64,000 bases of DNA from CAVRTM01 sp963696105 (GCA_963696105.1 CAVOIP010000002.1:474071-538070); one strand, 5' to 3'; shown: positions 1-8,740, counted from the first letter of the stretch. Notes: a model not told the origin generated them from the sequence alone. Made by a program: numbers and translations.

Positions 1-318
1 CAGCACGTTGCTGGCGATCACGAACCACCGGTCGGTGTCCAGGGGCCGGCCGGGGCCGATCAGTCCGTCCCACCAGCCCGGAGTGGGGTGCCCGGGTCCG
101 GCCGGTCCGGCGACGTGGCTGTCGCCGGTCAGGGCGTGCTCGACGAGGATGGCGTTGTCGCGCGCGGCGTTCAGCGAGCCCCACGTCTCGTAGGCCACCT
201 GCACCGACGGCAGCGAGCCCCCCACCTCCAGCGCGAGCGTGCCGATCTGGAGGGTGCGACGCCGCCCGCAGGAGGGGTCGGCGTACGGCGTGCGCTGCTG
301 GTCGGAGGTGACGGTCAC
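1..318 (-). CDS. metX: homoserine O-acetyltransferase, N-terminal part (runs off the window)
   Basis: MetX acetylates homoserine with acetyl-CoA, the committing step of methionine synthesis by direct sulfhydrylation, in the cytoplasm. Only the first 106 codons are present. They contain the family blocks VAYETWGSLN, LVEHALTGDSH, WWDGLIGPGRPLDT and FVIASNVL; the catalytic Ser block of this alpha/beta hydrolase should follow just outside the window. The GTG start at 318 is chosen because GGGGAG lies 5 nt upstream. It sits behind a SAM-IV riboswitch, and metY at 22.5 kb, encoding the next enzyme, has the same element. Homoserine succinyltransferase activity cannot be excluded by sequence alone, but the pairing with metY favours acetyl transfer. 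Confidence 0.95.
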   Translation of the reverse strand, partial: MTVTSDQQRTPYADPSCGRRRTLQIGTLALEVGGSLPSVQVAYETWGSLNAARDNAILVEHALTGDSHVAGPAGPGHPTPGWWDGLIGPGRPLDTDRWFVIASNVL

Positions 319-337
319 GGTGGCTCCCCGAGGATCT

Positions 338-353
338 GGGTCCGGCCGGACCC
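338..353 (-). promoter_or_regulatory. perfect 16-nt palindrome between riboswitch and metX
   Basis: GGGTCCGGCCGGACCC is fully self-complementary and lies 20 nt upstream of the metX GTG, directly downstream of the SAM-IV aptamer. It could be part of the riboswitch expression platform or its 3' hairpin. No U-tract follows, so a classical terminator is not indicated. Confidence 0.45.
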
Positions 354-382
354 GCGCTTGCCGCCTGCCATCCAGACGGCCG

Positions 383-460
383 GGTCATCACCCGGGGCAC
401 CCCACCGCGGAGGAGGGTTGCCGCCCAGCAAGCCGGGGCTCGATGCTGGAACTCATGACC
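383..460 (-). promoter_or_regulatory. SAM-IV riboswitch (metX leader)
   Basis: On the minus strand the element is closed by complementary ends (GGTCATGAGT and GGGTGATGACC). Its core contains the AGCCCCGGCTTGCTGG hairpin region, GGCAACCCTCC, and CGCGGTGGGGTGCCCC, the arrangement known for the actinobacterial SAM-IV class. A nearly identical copy precedes metY at 23950-24027, and both downstream genes are in methionine synthesis, which is strong context. It is expected to reduce metX expression when S-adenosylmethionine is abundant. Additional 3' helices may extend to about position 340. Confidence 0.92.
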
Positions 461-505
461 TGCCCAGCAGTGTAAACCGGCGACGTCGGCCTGTCCGCCC
501 GCGTC

Positions 506-1600
506 TCACGCCGGCACACCGAAGGGCCGGATGGCCAGGTCCACCATCCGCTCCAGCAGCCGGGCCAGGCGGTAGTCGGGATCCACCGCGAGCGCCCGCT
601 CCAGCGCGATGCGGGTCAGCGCCCCGTCGCCGCGCCACCACGTGAACGACGCAAGCACGGTCAGCGCCGGGACCGTCCATGCCTCGGGTAGGGCTGCGCA
701 CACCGCGACCAGCCGGCGCTCGAGACGCTGGCAGTGCGCCGCGTGCGCCGCCGGGTCGTCCCCCGGGCCGTCGTCCGGGCGCAGCGGCGCCGGCAGGACC
801 TCGAGCATCTGCTCCCGCAGCATCTCGGGAACCAGGTCGAGGGTGAGGGCGCCGGGGCAGATCCACGCCACCAGCGCGTCGCGGATGTCGATGTCGGTCA
901 GGGAGACGGCCAGCCGGGCCAGCTCGGGCGGGGACAGCGGCGGCAACGGCCCGTCCTCGTCGCGACAGCGCAGCACCGTGGCCCAGGCCTGCAGCTCACG
1001 CCGGCGCAGGTCGTGGAAGGTGGCGGCGGTGTCGTCGTAGGCCGCCCGCCGGGTCGACAGCCACTCGTCGGCGCAGGCGGCGACGGCGTCCGAGGCCGGC
1101 GGGGCGGCCGGACGCAGGCGGTCCGCGAGCGCCGCCCGGTCCGCCAGCGGGCTGATCTCGCGGCCGACGAACTCGGCGACGGCGGGCACCTCGTGCGGCC
1201 GCGGCAGGGGCCGGCCCCCGACCGGACAGCAGGCCACATCGGTGCAGTGCAGCGAGAACCACCGCCCGTCCCGGATGACGAGCCGGTCCCGGACGTCCAT
1301 CCCCGCCTCGTGGCAGGCGTGCGCCATCGCGGCCAGCAGCGGGAGGCAGTCACCCTCGGAACGTTCGAACCCGAGCAGCAGGACCCCATCGGGCGCGTCC
1401 CGCCGCAGCGGGGGCAGCATCGCCTCGACCGCTTCGGCCGTGTGCTCGAGCGGCGGCAGGTCGATGCGCTGCACCAGGCCCATCCGGGTGCCGTGCAGGC
1501 TGACGACGACGAGGGACTCTCGTGGGTGGAAGCCGAGCTGGTAGGGCAGCACGGCCAGGATGTCGGACGGTCCGCCCAGGCGGATGCGGGTCGGGTTCAT
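506..1600 (-). CDS. DUF4192 family protein
   Basis: A 364-residue protein of the actinobacterial DUF4192 family, whose function is not established. The family hallmark is the N-terminal stretch around LGGPSDILAVLPYQLGFHPRESLVVVSL, seen here in shorter blocks (GGPSDILAVLPYQLGF at about residues 9-24, then ESLVVVSLHG). The C-terminal part is helical and TPR-like (ALTRIALERALAVDPDYRLARLLERM). No signal peptide or membrane segment is visible. The ATG at 1600 is preceded by AGGAGA; longer upstream readings in this frame are low-complexity and non-conserved. It reads away from the ligase gene and toward metX, separated from metX by the riboswitch. Confidence 0.9.
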   Translation of the reverse strand: MNPTRIRLGGPSDILAVLPYQLGFHPRESLVVVSLHGTRMGLVQRIDLPPLEHTAEAVEAMLPPLRRDAPDGVLLLGFERSEGDCLPLLAAMAHACHEAGMDVRDRLVIRDGRWFSLHCTDVACCPVGGRPLPRPHEVPAVAEFVGREISPLADRAALADRLRPAAPPASDAVAACADEWLSTRRAAYDDTAATFHDLRRRELQAWATVLRCRDEDGPLPPLSPPELARLAVSLTDIDIRDALVAWICPGALTLDLVPEMLREQMLEVLPAPLRPDDGPGDDPAAHAAHCQRLERRLVAVCAALPEAWTVPALTVLASFTWWRGDGALTRIALERALAVDPDYRLARLLERMVDLAIRPFGVPA

Positions 1601-1704
1601 GCCCCGACTCTCCTGTCCGGACGAGGGTCCTGGGTCCTTCCGGGGAGCACCTGTGGAGGGTGGGACCCGCCGGCAGGGGGTGTGGAGGGCCCGGCCCGCG
1701 AGGG

Positions 1705-2073
1705 TCAGGAGAGAACGTCTCCCTGCACCGTGTTCTGCCGCTGCCGCTCCCAGGCGAGGTAGCCCTCGGTCTGGTTCACCAGCGCCGTGGCGATCCAGGC
1801 CACGACCAGGGCGTCGTCGCCGAGCCCGAAGATGCCCAGGGCCGCCTCGGGCACCAGGTCGATCGGCGAGACGACGTACAGAACGGCGCCGAACAAGAGG
1901 GCGAGCTGGCCGCGGGAGGTGCCGTGGTACTCCCCGCGCAGCGTCGACCGGACCAGCCGCGGCACGGCGCGCAGCCGCTCCCCCAGACCCGGCGAGCCGG
2001 ACCGGGTGGCGGCGTGGACCGCCATGCCGATCGAGCGGAACGCTCCCCAGCGCATCGACGCCGTTGCTGCCAT
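1705..2073 (-). CDS. DUF1232 (YkvA-type) small membrane protein
   Basis: A 122-residue protein with the DUF1232 signature VSPIDLVPEAALGIFGLGDD near residues 69-88, preceded by a short hydrophobic stretch (LALLFGAVLYVV) and followed by a second (ALVVAWIATALV). Members are small membrane-associated proteins of unknown biochemical role. The ATG at 2073 has a strong AAGGAGG 9 nt upstream, which decides the start against longer readings. It ends about 100 nt from the start of the DUF4192 gene and may be cotranscribed with it. Confidence 0.88.
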   Translation of the reverse strand: MAATASMRWGAFRSIGMAVHAATRSGSPGLGERLRAVPRLVRSTLRGEYHGTSRGQLALLFGAVLYVVSPIDLVPEAALGIFGLGDDALVVAWIATALVNQTEGYLAWERQRQNTVQGDVLS

Positions 2074-2276
2074 CTCGTGTGCCTCCTTGGTCTGGGCGCG
2101 CTCGCTGCCGCCCGTTGCCGACAGCCTGTACGACGGGCGGAACGCCCGCGCGGTTCCCACCGGAGACCGGATCGACCCGCGATCTCGGGCCCGGGGCCTG
2201 CCGCGACCCTGGCGCGCGGGCCCTCGGGGGCCTCGCTGGAGCGTCCCCCCGCAGGTTGTCGGACCCTGCTGCCAGC

Positions 2277-3881
2277 ATGGGCCTCGTGCTGCTCGCCGAG
2301 ATCGTCGCCGTGTCGCAGGCCCTCGCCGCGACGTCGTCCCGCAACGCCAAGGCGGCCCTGCTGGCGGAGGTGCTCAAGCGGGCGGCGGCCGACCCACCCG
2401 GCGCCGCGGCGGACGACACGGACGTCGACGAGATCGCCGTGGTGGTGCGCTACCTGTCCGGGTCGCTGCGCCAGCGCCGCACCGGCATCGCGCTGACCCA
2501 CCTGACGGTGCTGCCGCCGCCGGCGGACTCCCCCTCGGTGACCGTGACCGAGCTGGACGCCGTGCTGCAGCGCGCCGCCGACCTGTCCGGTGCCGGGTCC
2601 TCCGCGGCGCGGGCGGCACTGTTCCGGGACCTGATGGCCCGGCTGACCGCCGACGAGCAGCGGTTCCTGACCGGCCTGCTGCGCGGCGGCCTGCGCCAGG
2701 GAGCGCTCGAGTCCGCCGTCCTGACCGCCCTCGCGAGTGCCGCCGGCGCGGCCCCCGCAGACGTACGCCGTGCGGTCACCGTCAGCGGCAGTCTCCCGCG
2801 GGTGGCCGCGGCCCTCCTGCGCGAGGGACCCGCGGCTTTGTCCGGGTTCACCCTCGCCGTCGGGCAGGGGGTCAGCCCGATGCTGGCCGGGTCGGCCCCG
2901 ACGGTGCCCGAGGCGCTCGCCCGCACCGGGCCGGCCGGGGTGGAGTGGAAGCTCGACGGCATCCGTGCCCAGATCCACAAGGACGGTCCGCGCGTCACGG
3001 TGCTGACCCGGTCACTGGACGTCATCACCGACCGGGTGCCGGAGGTCGTCGAGGCGGTGGCCGCGTGGGATGTCGGCTCCGCCATCCTCGACGGCGAGGT
3101 GATCGCACTCGACGACGACGGTCGGCCCCGGCCGTTCCAGCAGACCGGCTCGCGCACCGCCCGTCGCAGCGACCCAGGGGGCGCCCGCGTCAGCGTGCCA
3201 CTCACCCTGTTCGTCTTCGACGTCCTGCACCTCGAGGGCCGCGACCTGCTTGACGAGCCGGGCTCCGTTCGCCGCTCGGTGCTCGAGGCGACGCTGCCGG
3301 CCGAGGTCCTCACCCCGAGGCTGGCCGTGGCCGACCCCGGTGACCCCGCGCACGTGGAGGCGGCGACTGCCTTCGCCGCGGACGCGCTCGCGCGCGGGCA
3401 CGAGGGCGTCGTCGTGAAGTCGGACGAGGCGACGTACGACATGGGGCGGCGGGGTGCCGGGTGGGTCAAGGTCAAGCCGGTGCACACGCTCGACCTCGTC
3501 CTCCTGGCGGTGGAGCGCGGCAACGGCCGCCGCAGCGGGTGGCTGAGCAACCTGCATCTCGGCGCGCTCGACCCGACGGGACGCTACGGCGAGCCGGGTG
3601 GCTTCGTGATGCTGGGCAAGACGTTCAAGGGGCTGACGGACGAGATGCTGCGCTGGCAGACGCAGGAGCTGCCGCGGCACGCCGACGGACCCACCGACGG
3701 CTACGTCGTTCGGCTGCGCCCCGAGGTCGTGGTCGAGATCGCCTTCGACGGGGTGCAGAGCTCACCGCGTTACCCCGCCGGCGTGGCCCTGCGGTTCGCC
3801 CGGGTTGTGCGCTACCGGACCGACAAACGCCCCGAGGAGGCCGACCCGATCGAGGCGGTGCAAGCCCTGCACGCGCCATGA
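2277..3881 (+). CDS. ligB: ATP-dependent DNA ligase, LigB type
   Basis: A 534-residue ATP-dependent DNA ligase with the domain order of mycobacterial LigB. A helical N-terminal domain (about 1-200) precedes the adenylation domain with motif I WKLDGIRAQIH (AMP-accepting Lys225), motif III (VFDVLHLEG), motif IV (GHEGVVVKS) and motif V (GWVKVKP). The C-terminal OB-fold starts around residue 410. It seals nicks using ATP and is accessory to the NAD-dependent LigA found in bacteria. No LigD-type polymerase or Ku gene is adjacent, so a role in non-homologous end joining is not suggested here. The ATG at 2277 begins the conserved LLAEIVAVSQALA segment; no strong Shine-Dalgarno is visible. Confidence 0.93.
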   Translation: MGLVLLAEIVAVSQALAATSSRNAKAALLAEVLKRAAADPPGAAADDTDVDEIAVVVRYLSGSLRQRRTGIALTHLTVLPPPADSPSVTVTELDAVLQRAADLSGAGSSAARAALFRDLMARLTADEQRFLTGLLRGGLRQGALESAVLTALASAAGAAPADVRRAVTVSGSLPRVAAALLREGPAALSGFTLAVGQGVSPMLAGSAPTVPEALARTGPAGVEWKLDGIRAQIHKDGPRVTVLTRSLDVITDRVPEVVEAVAAWDVGSAILDGEVIALDDDGRPRPFQQTGSRTARRSDPGGARVSVPLTLFVFDVLHLEGRDLLDEPGSVRRSVLEATLPAEVLTPRLAVADPGDPAHVEAATAFAADALARGHEGVVVKSDEATYDMGRRGAGWVKVKPVHTLDLVLLAVERGNGRRSGWLSNLHLGALDPTGRYGEPGGFVMLGKTFKGLTDEMLRWQTQELPRHADGPTDGYVVRLRPEVVVEIAFDGVQSSPRYPAGVALRFARVVRYRTDKRPEEADPIEAVQALHAP

Positions 3882-3988
3882 CCTCGACGGATGGTTCTCA
3901 CGGCACGAGCCACCCCGTCGGCCGGTGCGGCACGCGTGGAAGCATGGGTGCGAGACCGACACCCGGAGAACGACGGAAGGTGCCCGAC

Positions 3989-4876
3989 ATGGCCGTGACC
4001 TCTGACGACAGCCCGAAGTTCCAGCAGTACGCCCACCCTGACCGCCTCGTCTCCACCGACTGGCTGGCCGCCAGGATCGCCGACGGCAGCGCCCGCCCCG
4101 GCGGCGACATCGTCGTGGTGGAGTCCGACGAGGACGTTCTGCTGTACGACACCGGGCACATCCCCGGCTCGGTGAAGGTCGACTGGCACAACGACCTCAA
4201 CGACCCGCTGACGCGCGACTACGTCGACGGGCAGCGATTCGCCGAGGTGCTCGGCGAGCGGGGCATCGGCCGCGACACGACCGTCGTCCTGTACGGCGAC
4301 AAGAGCAACTGGTGGGCGGCCTACGCACTCTGGGTGTTCTCGCTGTTCGGCCACGAGGACGTGCGGCTGCTCGACGGTGGCCGGGCCAAATGGGTCGCCG
4401 AGGGCCGCGACCTGACCCGCGAGGTGCCCAAGCCCGAGCCCGTGGACTACCCCGTGGTGGAGCGCTCGGACCGGGCGATCCGGGCGTTCAAGGACGACGT
4501 GCTGGGGCACCTGGGCAAGCCGCTGGTGGACGTGCGCTCCCCCGGGGAGTACTCCGGCGAGCTGCTGCACATGCCCGACTACCCCCAGGAGGGTGCGATG
4601 CGCGGTGGACACATCCCCGGCGCGAAGTCGGTGCCGTGGGCCCGCGCGGCCGCTGAGGACGGCACGTTCAAGGAGCGGCCCGACCTGGAGGCCATCTACC
4701 TTGCCGAGCAGGGCCTGAAGCCCGACGACGACGTGGTGGCGTACTGCCGGATCGGCGAGCGCTCCTCGCACACCTGGTTCGTCCTGACCCACCTGCTGGG
4801 CTTCGACACGGTCCGCAACTACGACGGGTCGTGGACGGAGTGGGGTAACGCCGTGCGGGTGCCGATCGAGCGGTGA
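3989..4876 (+). CDS. thiosulfate/3-mercaptopyruvate sulfurtransferase (tandem rhodanese)
   Basis: A 295-residue cytoplasmic sulfurtransferase with two rhodanese domains. The N-terminal, inactive domain has DTGHIPGSVKVDW and VVLYGDKSNWWAAY. The C-terminal domain has VDVRSPGEYSGE and the active loop YCRIGERSSHTWF with catalytic Cys253. The CRxGxR loop is typical of the thiosulfate sulfurtransferases (CysA/SseA) of Actinobacteria. The ATG at 3989 is preceded by GGAAGG. The sufE gene follows on the same strand after a 275-nt spacer filled by a tandem repeat, so the two sulfur-handling genes may be one transcript. The last two codons and the stop lie inside the first repeat unit. Confidence 0.94.
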   Translation: MAVTSDDSPKFQQYAHPDRLVSTDWLAARIADGSARPGGDIVVVESDEDVLLYDTGHIPGSVKVDWHNDLNDPLTRDYVDGQRFAEVLGERGIGRDTTVVLYGDKSNWWAAYALWVFSLFGHEDVRLLDGGRAKWVAEGRDLTREVPKPEPVDYPVVERSDRAIRAFKDDVLGHLGKPLVDVRSPGEYSGELLHMPDYPQEGAMRGGHIPGAKSVPWARAAAEDGTFKERPDLEAIYLAEQGLKPDDDVVAYCRIGERSSHTWFVLTHLLGFDTVRNYDGSWTEWGNAVRVPIER

Positions 4877-5123
4877 GGAAGACCGAGCGCAGCGAGGGCG
4901 ACGAACGCGACCATCAGCTCGAGCGGTGAGGAAGGCCGAGCGCAGCGAGGGCGACGAACGCGACCATCAGCTCGAGCGGTGAGGAAGGCCGAGCGCAGCG
5001 AGGGCGACGAACGCGACCATCAGCTCGAGCGGTGAGGAAGGCCGAGCGCAGCGAGGGCGACGAACGCGACCATCAGCTCGAGCGGTGAGGAAGACCGAGC
5101 GCAGCGAGGGCGACGAACGCGAC
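4868..5123 (+). repeat. 53-bp tandem repeat, about 4.8 copies, between sulfurtransferase and sufE
   Basis: The unit starts with GAGCGGTGAGGAAG at 4868, 4921, 4974, 5027 and 5080, an exact period of 53. Copies are almost identical; the first and last carry AAGACC where the middle three carry AAGGCC. The first unit begins with the final codons and stop (GAG CGG TGA) of the sulfurtransferase gene, so the array is a serial duplication of the gene's 3' end plus its downstream sequence. The last copy is truncated just before the sufE ribosome binding site. There are no spacers between copies, so it is not a CRISPR array. Confidence 0.97.
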
Positions 5124-5151
5124 ACCACAGCAGGAGAGGGACACTGAGGGC

Positions 5152-5622
5152 ATGACGACGCCGAACGACGAGCGGGTGGAGCTGCCGGCCGCCCTGGCCG
5201 AGATCGCCGAGGACTTCACCGCGGCCTCCACACGCGAGCGTCTGGAGCTGCTGCTGGAGTTCAGCGACGAGCTGCCCGGTCTGCCCGAGCACCTCGCCGG
5301 GCGCGAGGACCAGCTGGAGCAGGTGGACGAGTGCCAGTCCCCCGTCTTCCTGGCGGTCGAGCTCGAGCGGTCGGTCGCCGAGGAGGACGCGGTGGTGCAC
5401 CTGTACTTCTCGGCGCCCGCCGAGGCGCCGACGACGCGCGGGTTCGCCGGCATCCTGCACGAGGGCCTGGACGGCCTGACGGCCGGTGAGGTGCTCGCGG
5501 TGCCGGACGACGCGCCGTACCGCTTCGGCCTGTCCGAGGCCGTGTCCCCCCTGCGGCTGCGCGGGATGGTGGCGATGCTGAGCCGGATCAAGCGCCAGGT
5601 CCGGCTGAAGTCCGCCGCCTGA
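5152..5622 (+). CDS. sufE: SufE family cysteine-desulfurase activator
   Basis: A 156-residue SufE-like protein. SufE accepts persulfide sulfur from a cysteine desulfurase and passes it to the Fe-S scaffold. The acceptor Cys is Cys61 in QVDECQSPVFL, the expected position. The C-terminal half has the usual fold-defining segment (LTAGEVLAVP, then LRGMVAMLSRIKRQV). AGGAGAGGGACACTG precedes the ATG at 5152. The rhodanese gene upstream on the same strand handles persulfide sulfur too, supporting a sulfur-transfer neighbourhood. No desulfurase gene lies next to it in this window. Confidence 0.92.
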   Translation: MTTPNDERVELPAALAEIAEDFTAASTRERLELLLEFSDELPGLPEHLAGREDQLEQVDECQSPVFLAVELERSVAEEDAVVHLYFSAPAEAPTTRGFAGILHEGLDGLTAGEVLAVPDDAPYRFGLSEAVSPLRLRGMVAMLSRIKRQVRLKSAA

Positions 5623-5646
5623 CCGCGGGACCGCCGCAGCCGTCGG

Positions 5647-6906
5647 CTACCTGAGCACCATGCGGGGCTCTCCCGCGACCAGGCCGGGCCCCGCCACCGC
5701 ACACGACCCGCTCCGCGGGGAGCCGGCGTTCCACACCTGCCGCACGCAGCTGCGCAGCCCCAGCTGCGCCCAGTAGTTGGGGTGCAGCGACTCCTGCAGC
5801 TGGTAGCTGCCGAGCGTCGTCACGGTCCGGATCTGGTTGACCCACTCGGTCCGGTCGACCGCACCGGGCTGCGTCCACGAGCTCAGCCCCTTCTCCTCCA
5901 GCAGCCCGACCCCCTTCTCGCACAGGCGCCGGCCGTCCAGCGACGAGGACAGGTCGAGCCGCTGGACGCCGGCCACACCGGATGCGGTCACAGCGGCGGA
6001 CACGGTCGAGTTGATCGTCGCGAGCGCGGTGCGGTTGGCCCAGTCGGCGTCGCGGTTCCAGAAGCCGCAGCCGCCGATGCCCTGACGGGCGAGCTTGCTC
6101 TGGCCGTAACGGAACCCGGACGCCGGCGGGATCGGTGAGGCGTAGTTCTGGACCACCATCGTCCAGGCCGAGTCGGCGTAGCCCGCCTGGCGCATCGCCG
6201 TCCGCACGTTCTGCAGCCCGCGGGCGATCCGGGCCCGCACCACCGCGGCGTTGGCCGCTGTGAACGTCGAGCGCACCCACGGGTCGTCGTAGCAGTAGTT
6301 GGGGTGCAGCACGCTCGAGGCGAGGAAGTCCCCGACGCAGGACGTGATCACGGTCGCGAAGCCGAAGTCGTTGCCGCCGATCCCGACCAGCACCATCCGG
6401 ACGTCGTGCGTACGGGCGAACGTGCGCAGCATCGCCGCCTGCCCCTGCCGCTCCGGGCCCTCGTCGGCGAAGTCGAGGCCGGGCTTGAAGTGCCCGGTGA
6501 TCGCCGTGTACGTCGACACCTTGGCCCCCGAGCAGGCGAGGTCCAGGCTGCGCACCCCGTCTCCGATGGCGCCTTCGGCGCTGCGGCTGCGGTGGCACCC
6601 GCGGATCTGCTCCGCCGTGCCGGTCGCGTTGTCGTCATATGCAGTCGGGCCGAGGGCGTCGACCCGCCGGCTGCTGAGGTTGGTGCTGCCGGCCCACCGC
6701 CCGGCCTCGCCCGAGACGTAGGAGTCCCCGAGGGTGACCACCCACGGCGCCCCGGCTCCGGGGCCGTCGGCCGATGCGGGGGTGGCTCCGGCGACGCCGG
6801 CCAGCAGCGACCCGATGAGAGCGGCCAGCGCCGCCGCGACGACCACCGCCGGACGGCGCCGCCGACCTGCAGGTGCGAGCCCTGGACTCGTGCGGCGCCT
6901 GACCAT
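5647..6906 (-). CDS. secreted SGNH/GDSL hydrolase
   Basis: A 419-residue exported esterase/lipase-like protein. An Arg-rich N-terminus, a hydrophobic core (VVVAAALAALIGSLLAGVAG) and an ATPASADG cleavage region form a signal peptide. The SGNH blocks are GDSYVSGE (nucleophile Ser62), an oxyanion Gly/Asn block GIGGNDFGF, and ESLHPNYWAQLG with the catalytic His. Several Cys pairs (GCHR, LACSG, SCVGD, YCYDD) suggest disulfides, as in secreted actinobacterial SGNH enzymes. The ATG at 6906 gives a complete signal peptide. It is divergent from the DNA polymerase gene. The natural substrate cannot be inferred. Confidence 0.9.
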   Translation of the reverse strand: MVRRRTSPGLAPAGRRRRPAVVVAAALAALIGSLLAGVAGATPASADGPGAGAPWVVTLGDSYVSGEAGRWAGSTNLSSRRVDALGPTAYDDNATGTAEQIRGCHRSRSAEGAIGDGVRSLDLACSGAKVSTYTAITGHFKPGLDFADEGPERQGQAAMLRTFARTHDVRMVLVGIGGNDFGFATVITSCVGDFLASSVLHPNYCYDDPWVRSTFTAANAAVVRARIARGLQNVRTAMRQAGYADSAWTMVVQNYASPIPPASGFRYGQSKLARQGIGGCGFWNRDADWANRTALATINSTVSAAVTASGVAGVQRLDLSSSLDGRRLCEKGVGLLEEKGLSSWTQPGAVDRTEWVNQIRTVTTLGSYQLQESLHPNYWAQLGLRSCVRQVWNAGSPRSGSCAVAGPGLVAGEPRMVLR

Positions 6907-7018
6907 GGATCGCTCCCCGGAGCAGAGGGACGGCCCGCGACGTCGCGGCCCGCCCAGCACCTTCGCACCCCGCCCCGGTATGGGCCACCCTTCTTGACCA
7001 ACTGCTGACTGAGGTTGG

Positions 7019-8740
7019 ATGGGGACCGTGACCGTGCCCGCCGCCCGCCCCGACCAGGTCGCGGTGGCGCTGGTTGCTGACCTGGGCGCGCTGGTCGGCG
7101 CGCAGGAGTCCATGACCGGGTCGCGCGACGAGGTCCTGGCACGGGTCGCCGCCCTGGAGGAGGAGCGCCACCCACGCTGGGTCTGGTGGTCCGCCGCCGG
7201 CACCGCAGCACCCCTGGTGCGCACAGGGATCCAGGTCAACCGCTGCTGGGACGTGCTGGAGGTGCACCGGCTGGTCCGGGGCGGCTGGGCGACCGACCCC
7301 ACGCTCGCGTGGGCGGCTGCGCACGGCCTCGACCCGGCGGGGATGCCCCGCCCTGCCGGCGGCGACCTGTTCGACTTCGCCGGCGGTGCCACGGACGGTG
7401 ACGCGGGCGATCCGCACTCCCCCGTACGGCGCGACGGCTACCTGCGCCCCGAGGCGGCCGACGGCAGCTGGCTCACGACGCCCGAGCGGGTGCACGGCTG
7501 GGCGGCCGCGGCCCTGCAGACCGCGACCCTGCAGCAACAGGCACTGGCCACCGCGCCACCGCGGGTGACGAGCACCGCCCACTCTGAGTCGGCCGCCGCG
7601 CTGCTCTGCGTCGAGCTGGAGCAGGAGGGCCTGCCGATCCACCGCCCGACGCTGGAGCAGCTGATCCTCGCCGCCGCCGGGCCCCGCCCCCAGGACGAGA
7701 ACCACGCCCGGTCGATCCGGCGCCGGCGCGACGCCGCCGTGCTCGCGCTCACACCGGGACGGGAGAGCACCGACCTGCGCAACCCGGTGCAGGTGCGCGA
7801 GCTGCTCGCCTCGGTCGGGGTCGTCGTACCGGACACGCGGGCCTGGCGGCTCGAGCCGTTCCGGGCCACCCACCCGCTCGTGGAGGCGCTGCTCACCTGG
7901 CGCAAGGCGGAGCGGATCGCCACGACGTACGGCTGGGCGTGGCTGGACGCCCACGTCGGCGCGGACGACCGGCTCCGCGGCGGGTGGACCGCGTGCGACG
8001 GCGCGGGCGGACGGATGACGGCCCAGAACGGCCTGCACAACCTGCCCGCACCGCTGCGCTCCGCCGTCGCGGCCGCACCCGGGCACCTGTTCGTGCGGGC
8101 CGACCTGGGGCAGATCGAGCCGCGGGTGCTGGCCGCCGTGTCCGGGGACGCGGCGTTCGCGGCCGCCACCCGGGCACCCGACCTCTACGCCCCTGTCGGC
8201 GCCGCCCTGGGGGTGGACCGCCCAGTGGCCAAGGTCGCGGTCCTCGCCGCGATGTACGGGCAGACCAGCGGCGCCGCCGGTGAGGCCCTGAAGGACCTGG
8301 AACGTACCTACCCCACGGCGATGGGCTACCTGAAGCGCGCGTACGACGAGGGGGTCGCGGGGCGCGCGGTGCAGACGTACGGCGGCCGGCGGGTGCCGAT
8401 GTGGCCGACGCCTGCGGACACGACGCCGGGCGCGGTGTCGGCCGTCGTCGCGGGCCGGGGGCGGTTCGCCCGCAACGCCGTCATCCAGGGCGCGGCGGCC
8501 GAGCTCTTCAAGGCGTGGACCGCCACGGTGCGCCACGCGACACGGACCCACGGCGCGCGCATCGTGCTGTGCCTGCACGACGAGCTGATCCTGCACGTGC
8601 CCGACGAGCACGCGGAGGCCGTCGCAGCGCAGGTGGACGCCGCACTGTTGGCCGCATCGCGGCGCTGGACCGGCTCCGACGCCGTAGGGTTCGTCGCTGA
8701 CACCAGCGTGATCGCGCGCTGGTCGGACGCCAAGGCGTGA
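7019..8740 (+). CDS. family-A DNA polymerase (PolA-like, actinobacterial second copy type)
   Basis: A 573-residue protein with the family-A polymerase core in its C-terminal half. Motif A is DLGQIEPRVLA (metal-binding Asp362), the O-helix region is RPVAKVAVLAAMYGQ (Arg401, Lys405, Tyr413), and motif C is CLHDELI (Asp521). It corresponds to the short PolA-like proteins annotated as bifunctional 3'-5' exonuclease/polymerase in Actinobacteria. No 5' nuclease domain is present, and I see no clear exonuclease DxE in the N-terminal 200 residues. The position equivalent to the Phe/Tyr of the usual NFG of the O-helix is Leu409, followed by Ala, which is unusual. Its role, repair or tolerance synthesis, is an inference. 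The start is the ATG at 7019, with only a weak GAGG upstream. Confidence 0.88.
   Translation: MGTVTVPAARPDQVAVALVADLGALVGAQESMTGSRDEVLARVAALEEERHPRWVWWSAAGTAAPLVRTGIQVNRCWDVLEVHRLVRGGWATDPTLAWAAAHGLDPAGMPRPAGGDLFDFAGGATDGDAGDPHSPVRRDGYLRPEAADGSWLTTPERVHGWAAAALQTATLQQQALATAPPRVTSTAHSESAAALLCVELEQEGLPIHRPTLEQLILAAAGPRPQDENHARSIRRRRDAAVLALTPGRESTDLRNPVQVRELLASVGVVVPDTRAWRLEPFRATHPLVEALLTWRKAERIATTYGWAWLDAHVGADDRLRGGWTACDGAGGRMTAQNGLHNLPAPLRSAVAAAPGHLFVRADLGQIEPRVLAAVSGDAAFAAATRAPDLYAPVGAALGVDRPVAKVAVLAAMYGQTSGAAGEALKDLERTYPTAMGYLKRAYDEGVAGRAVQTYGGRRVPMWPTPADTTPGAVSAVVAGRGRFARNAVIQGAAAELFKAWTATVRHATRTHGARIVLCLHDELILHVPDEHAEAVAAQVDAALLAASRRWTGSDAVGFVADTSVIARWSDAKA

Noticed and set aside
4868..5123. 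CRISPR array
   Set aside because: Repeat units abut with no unique spacers, the unit is 53 bp, and no cas genes are present. The same applies to the 32-bp array at 36491.
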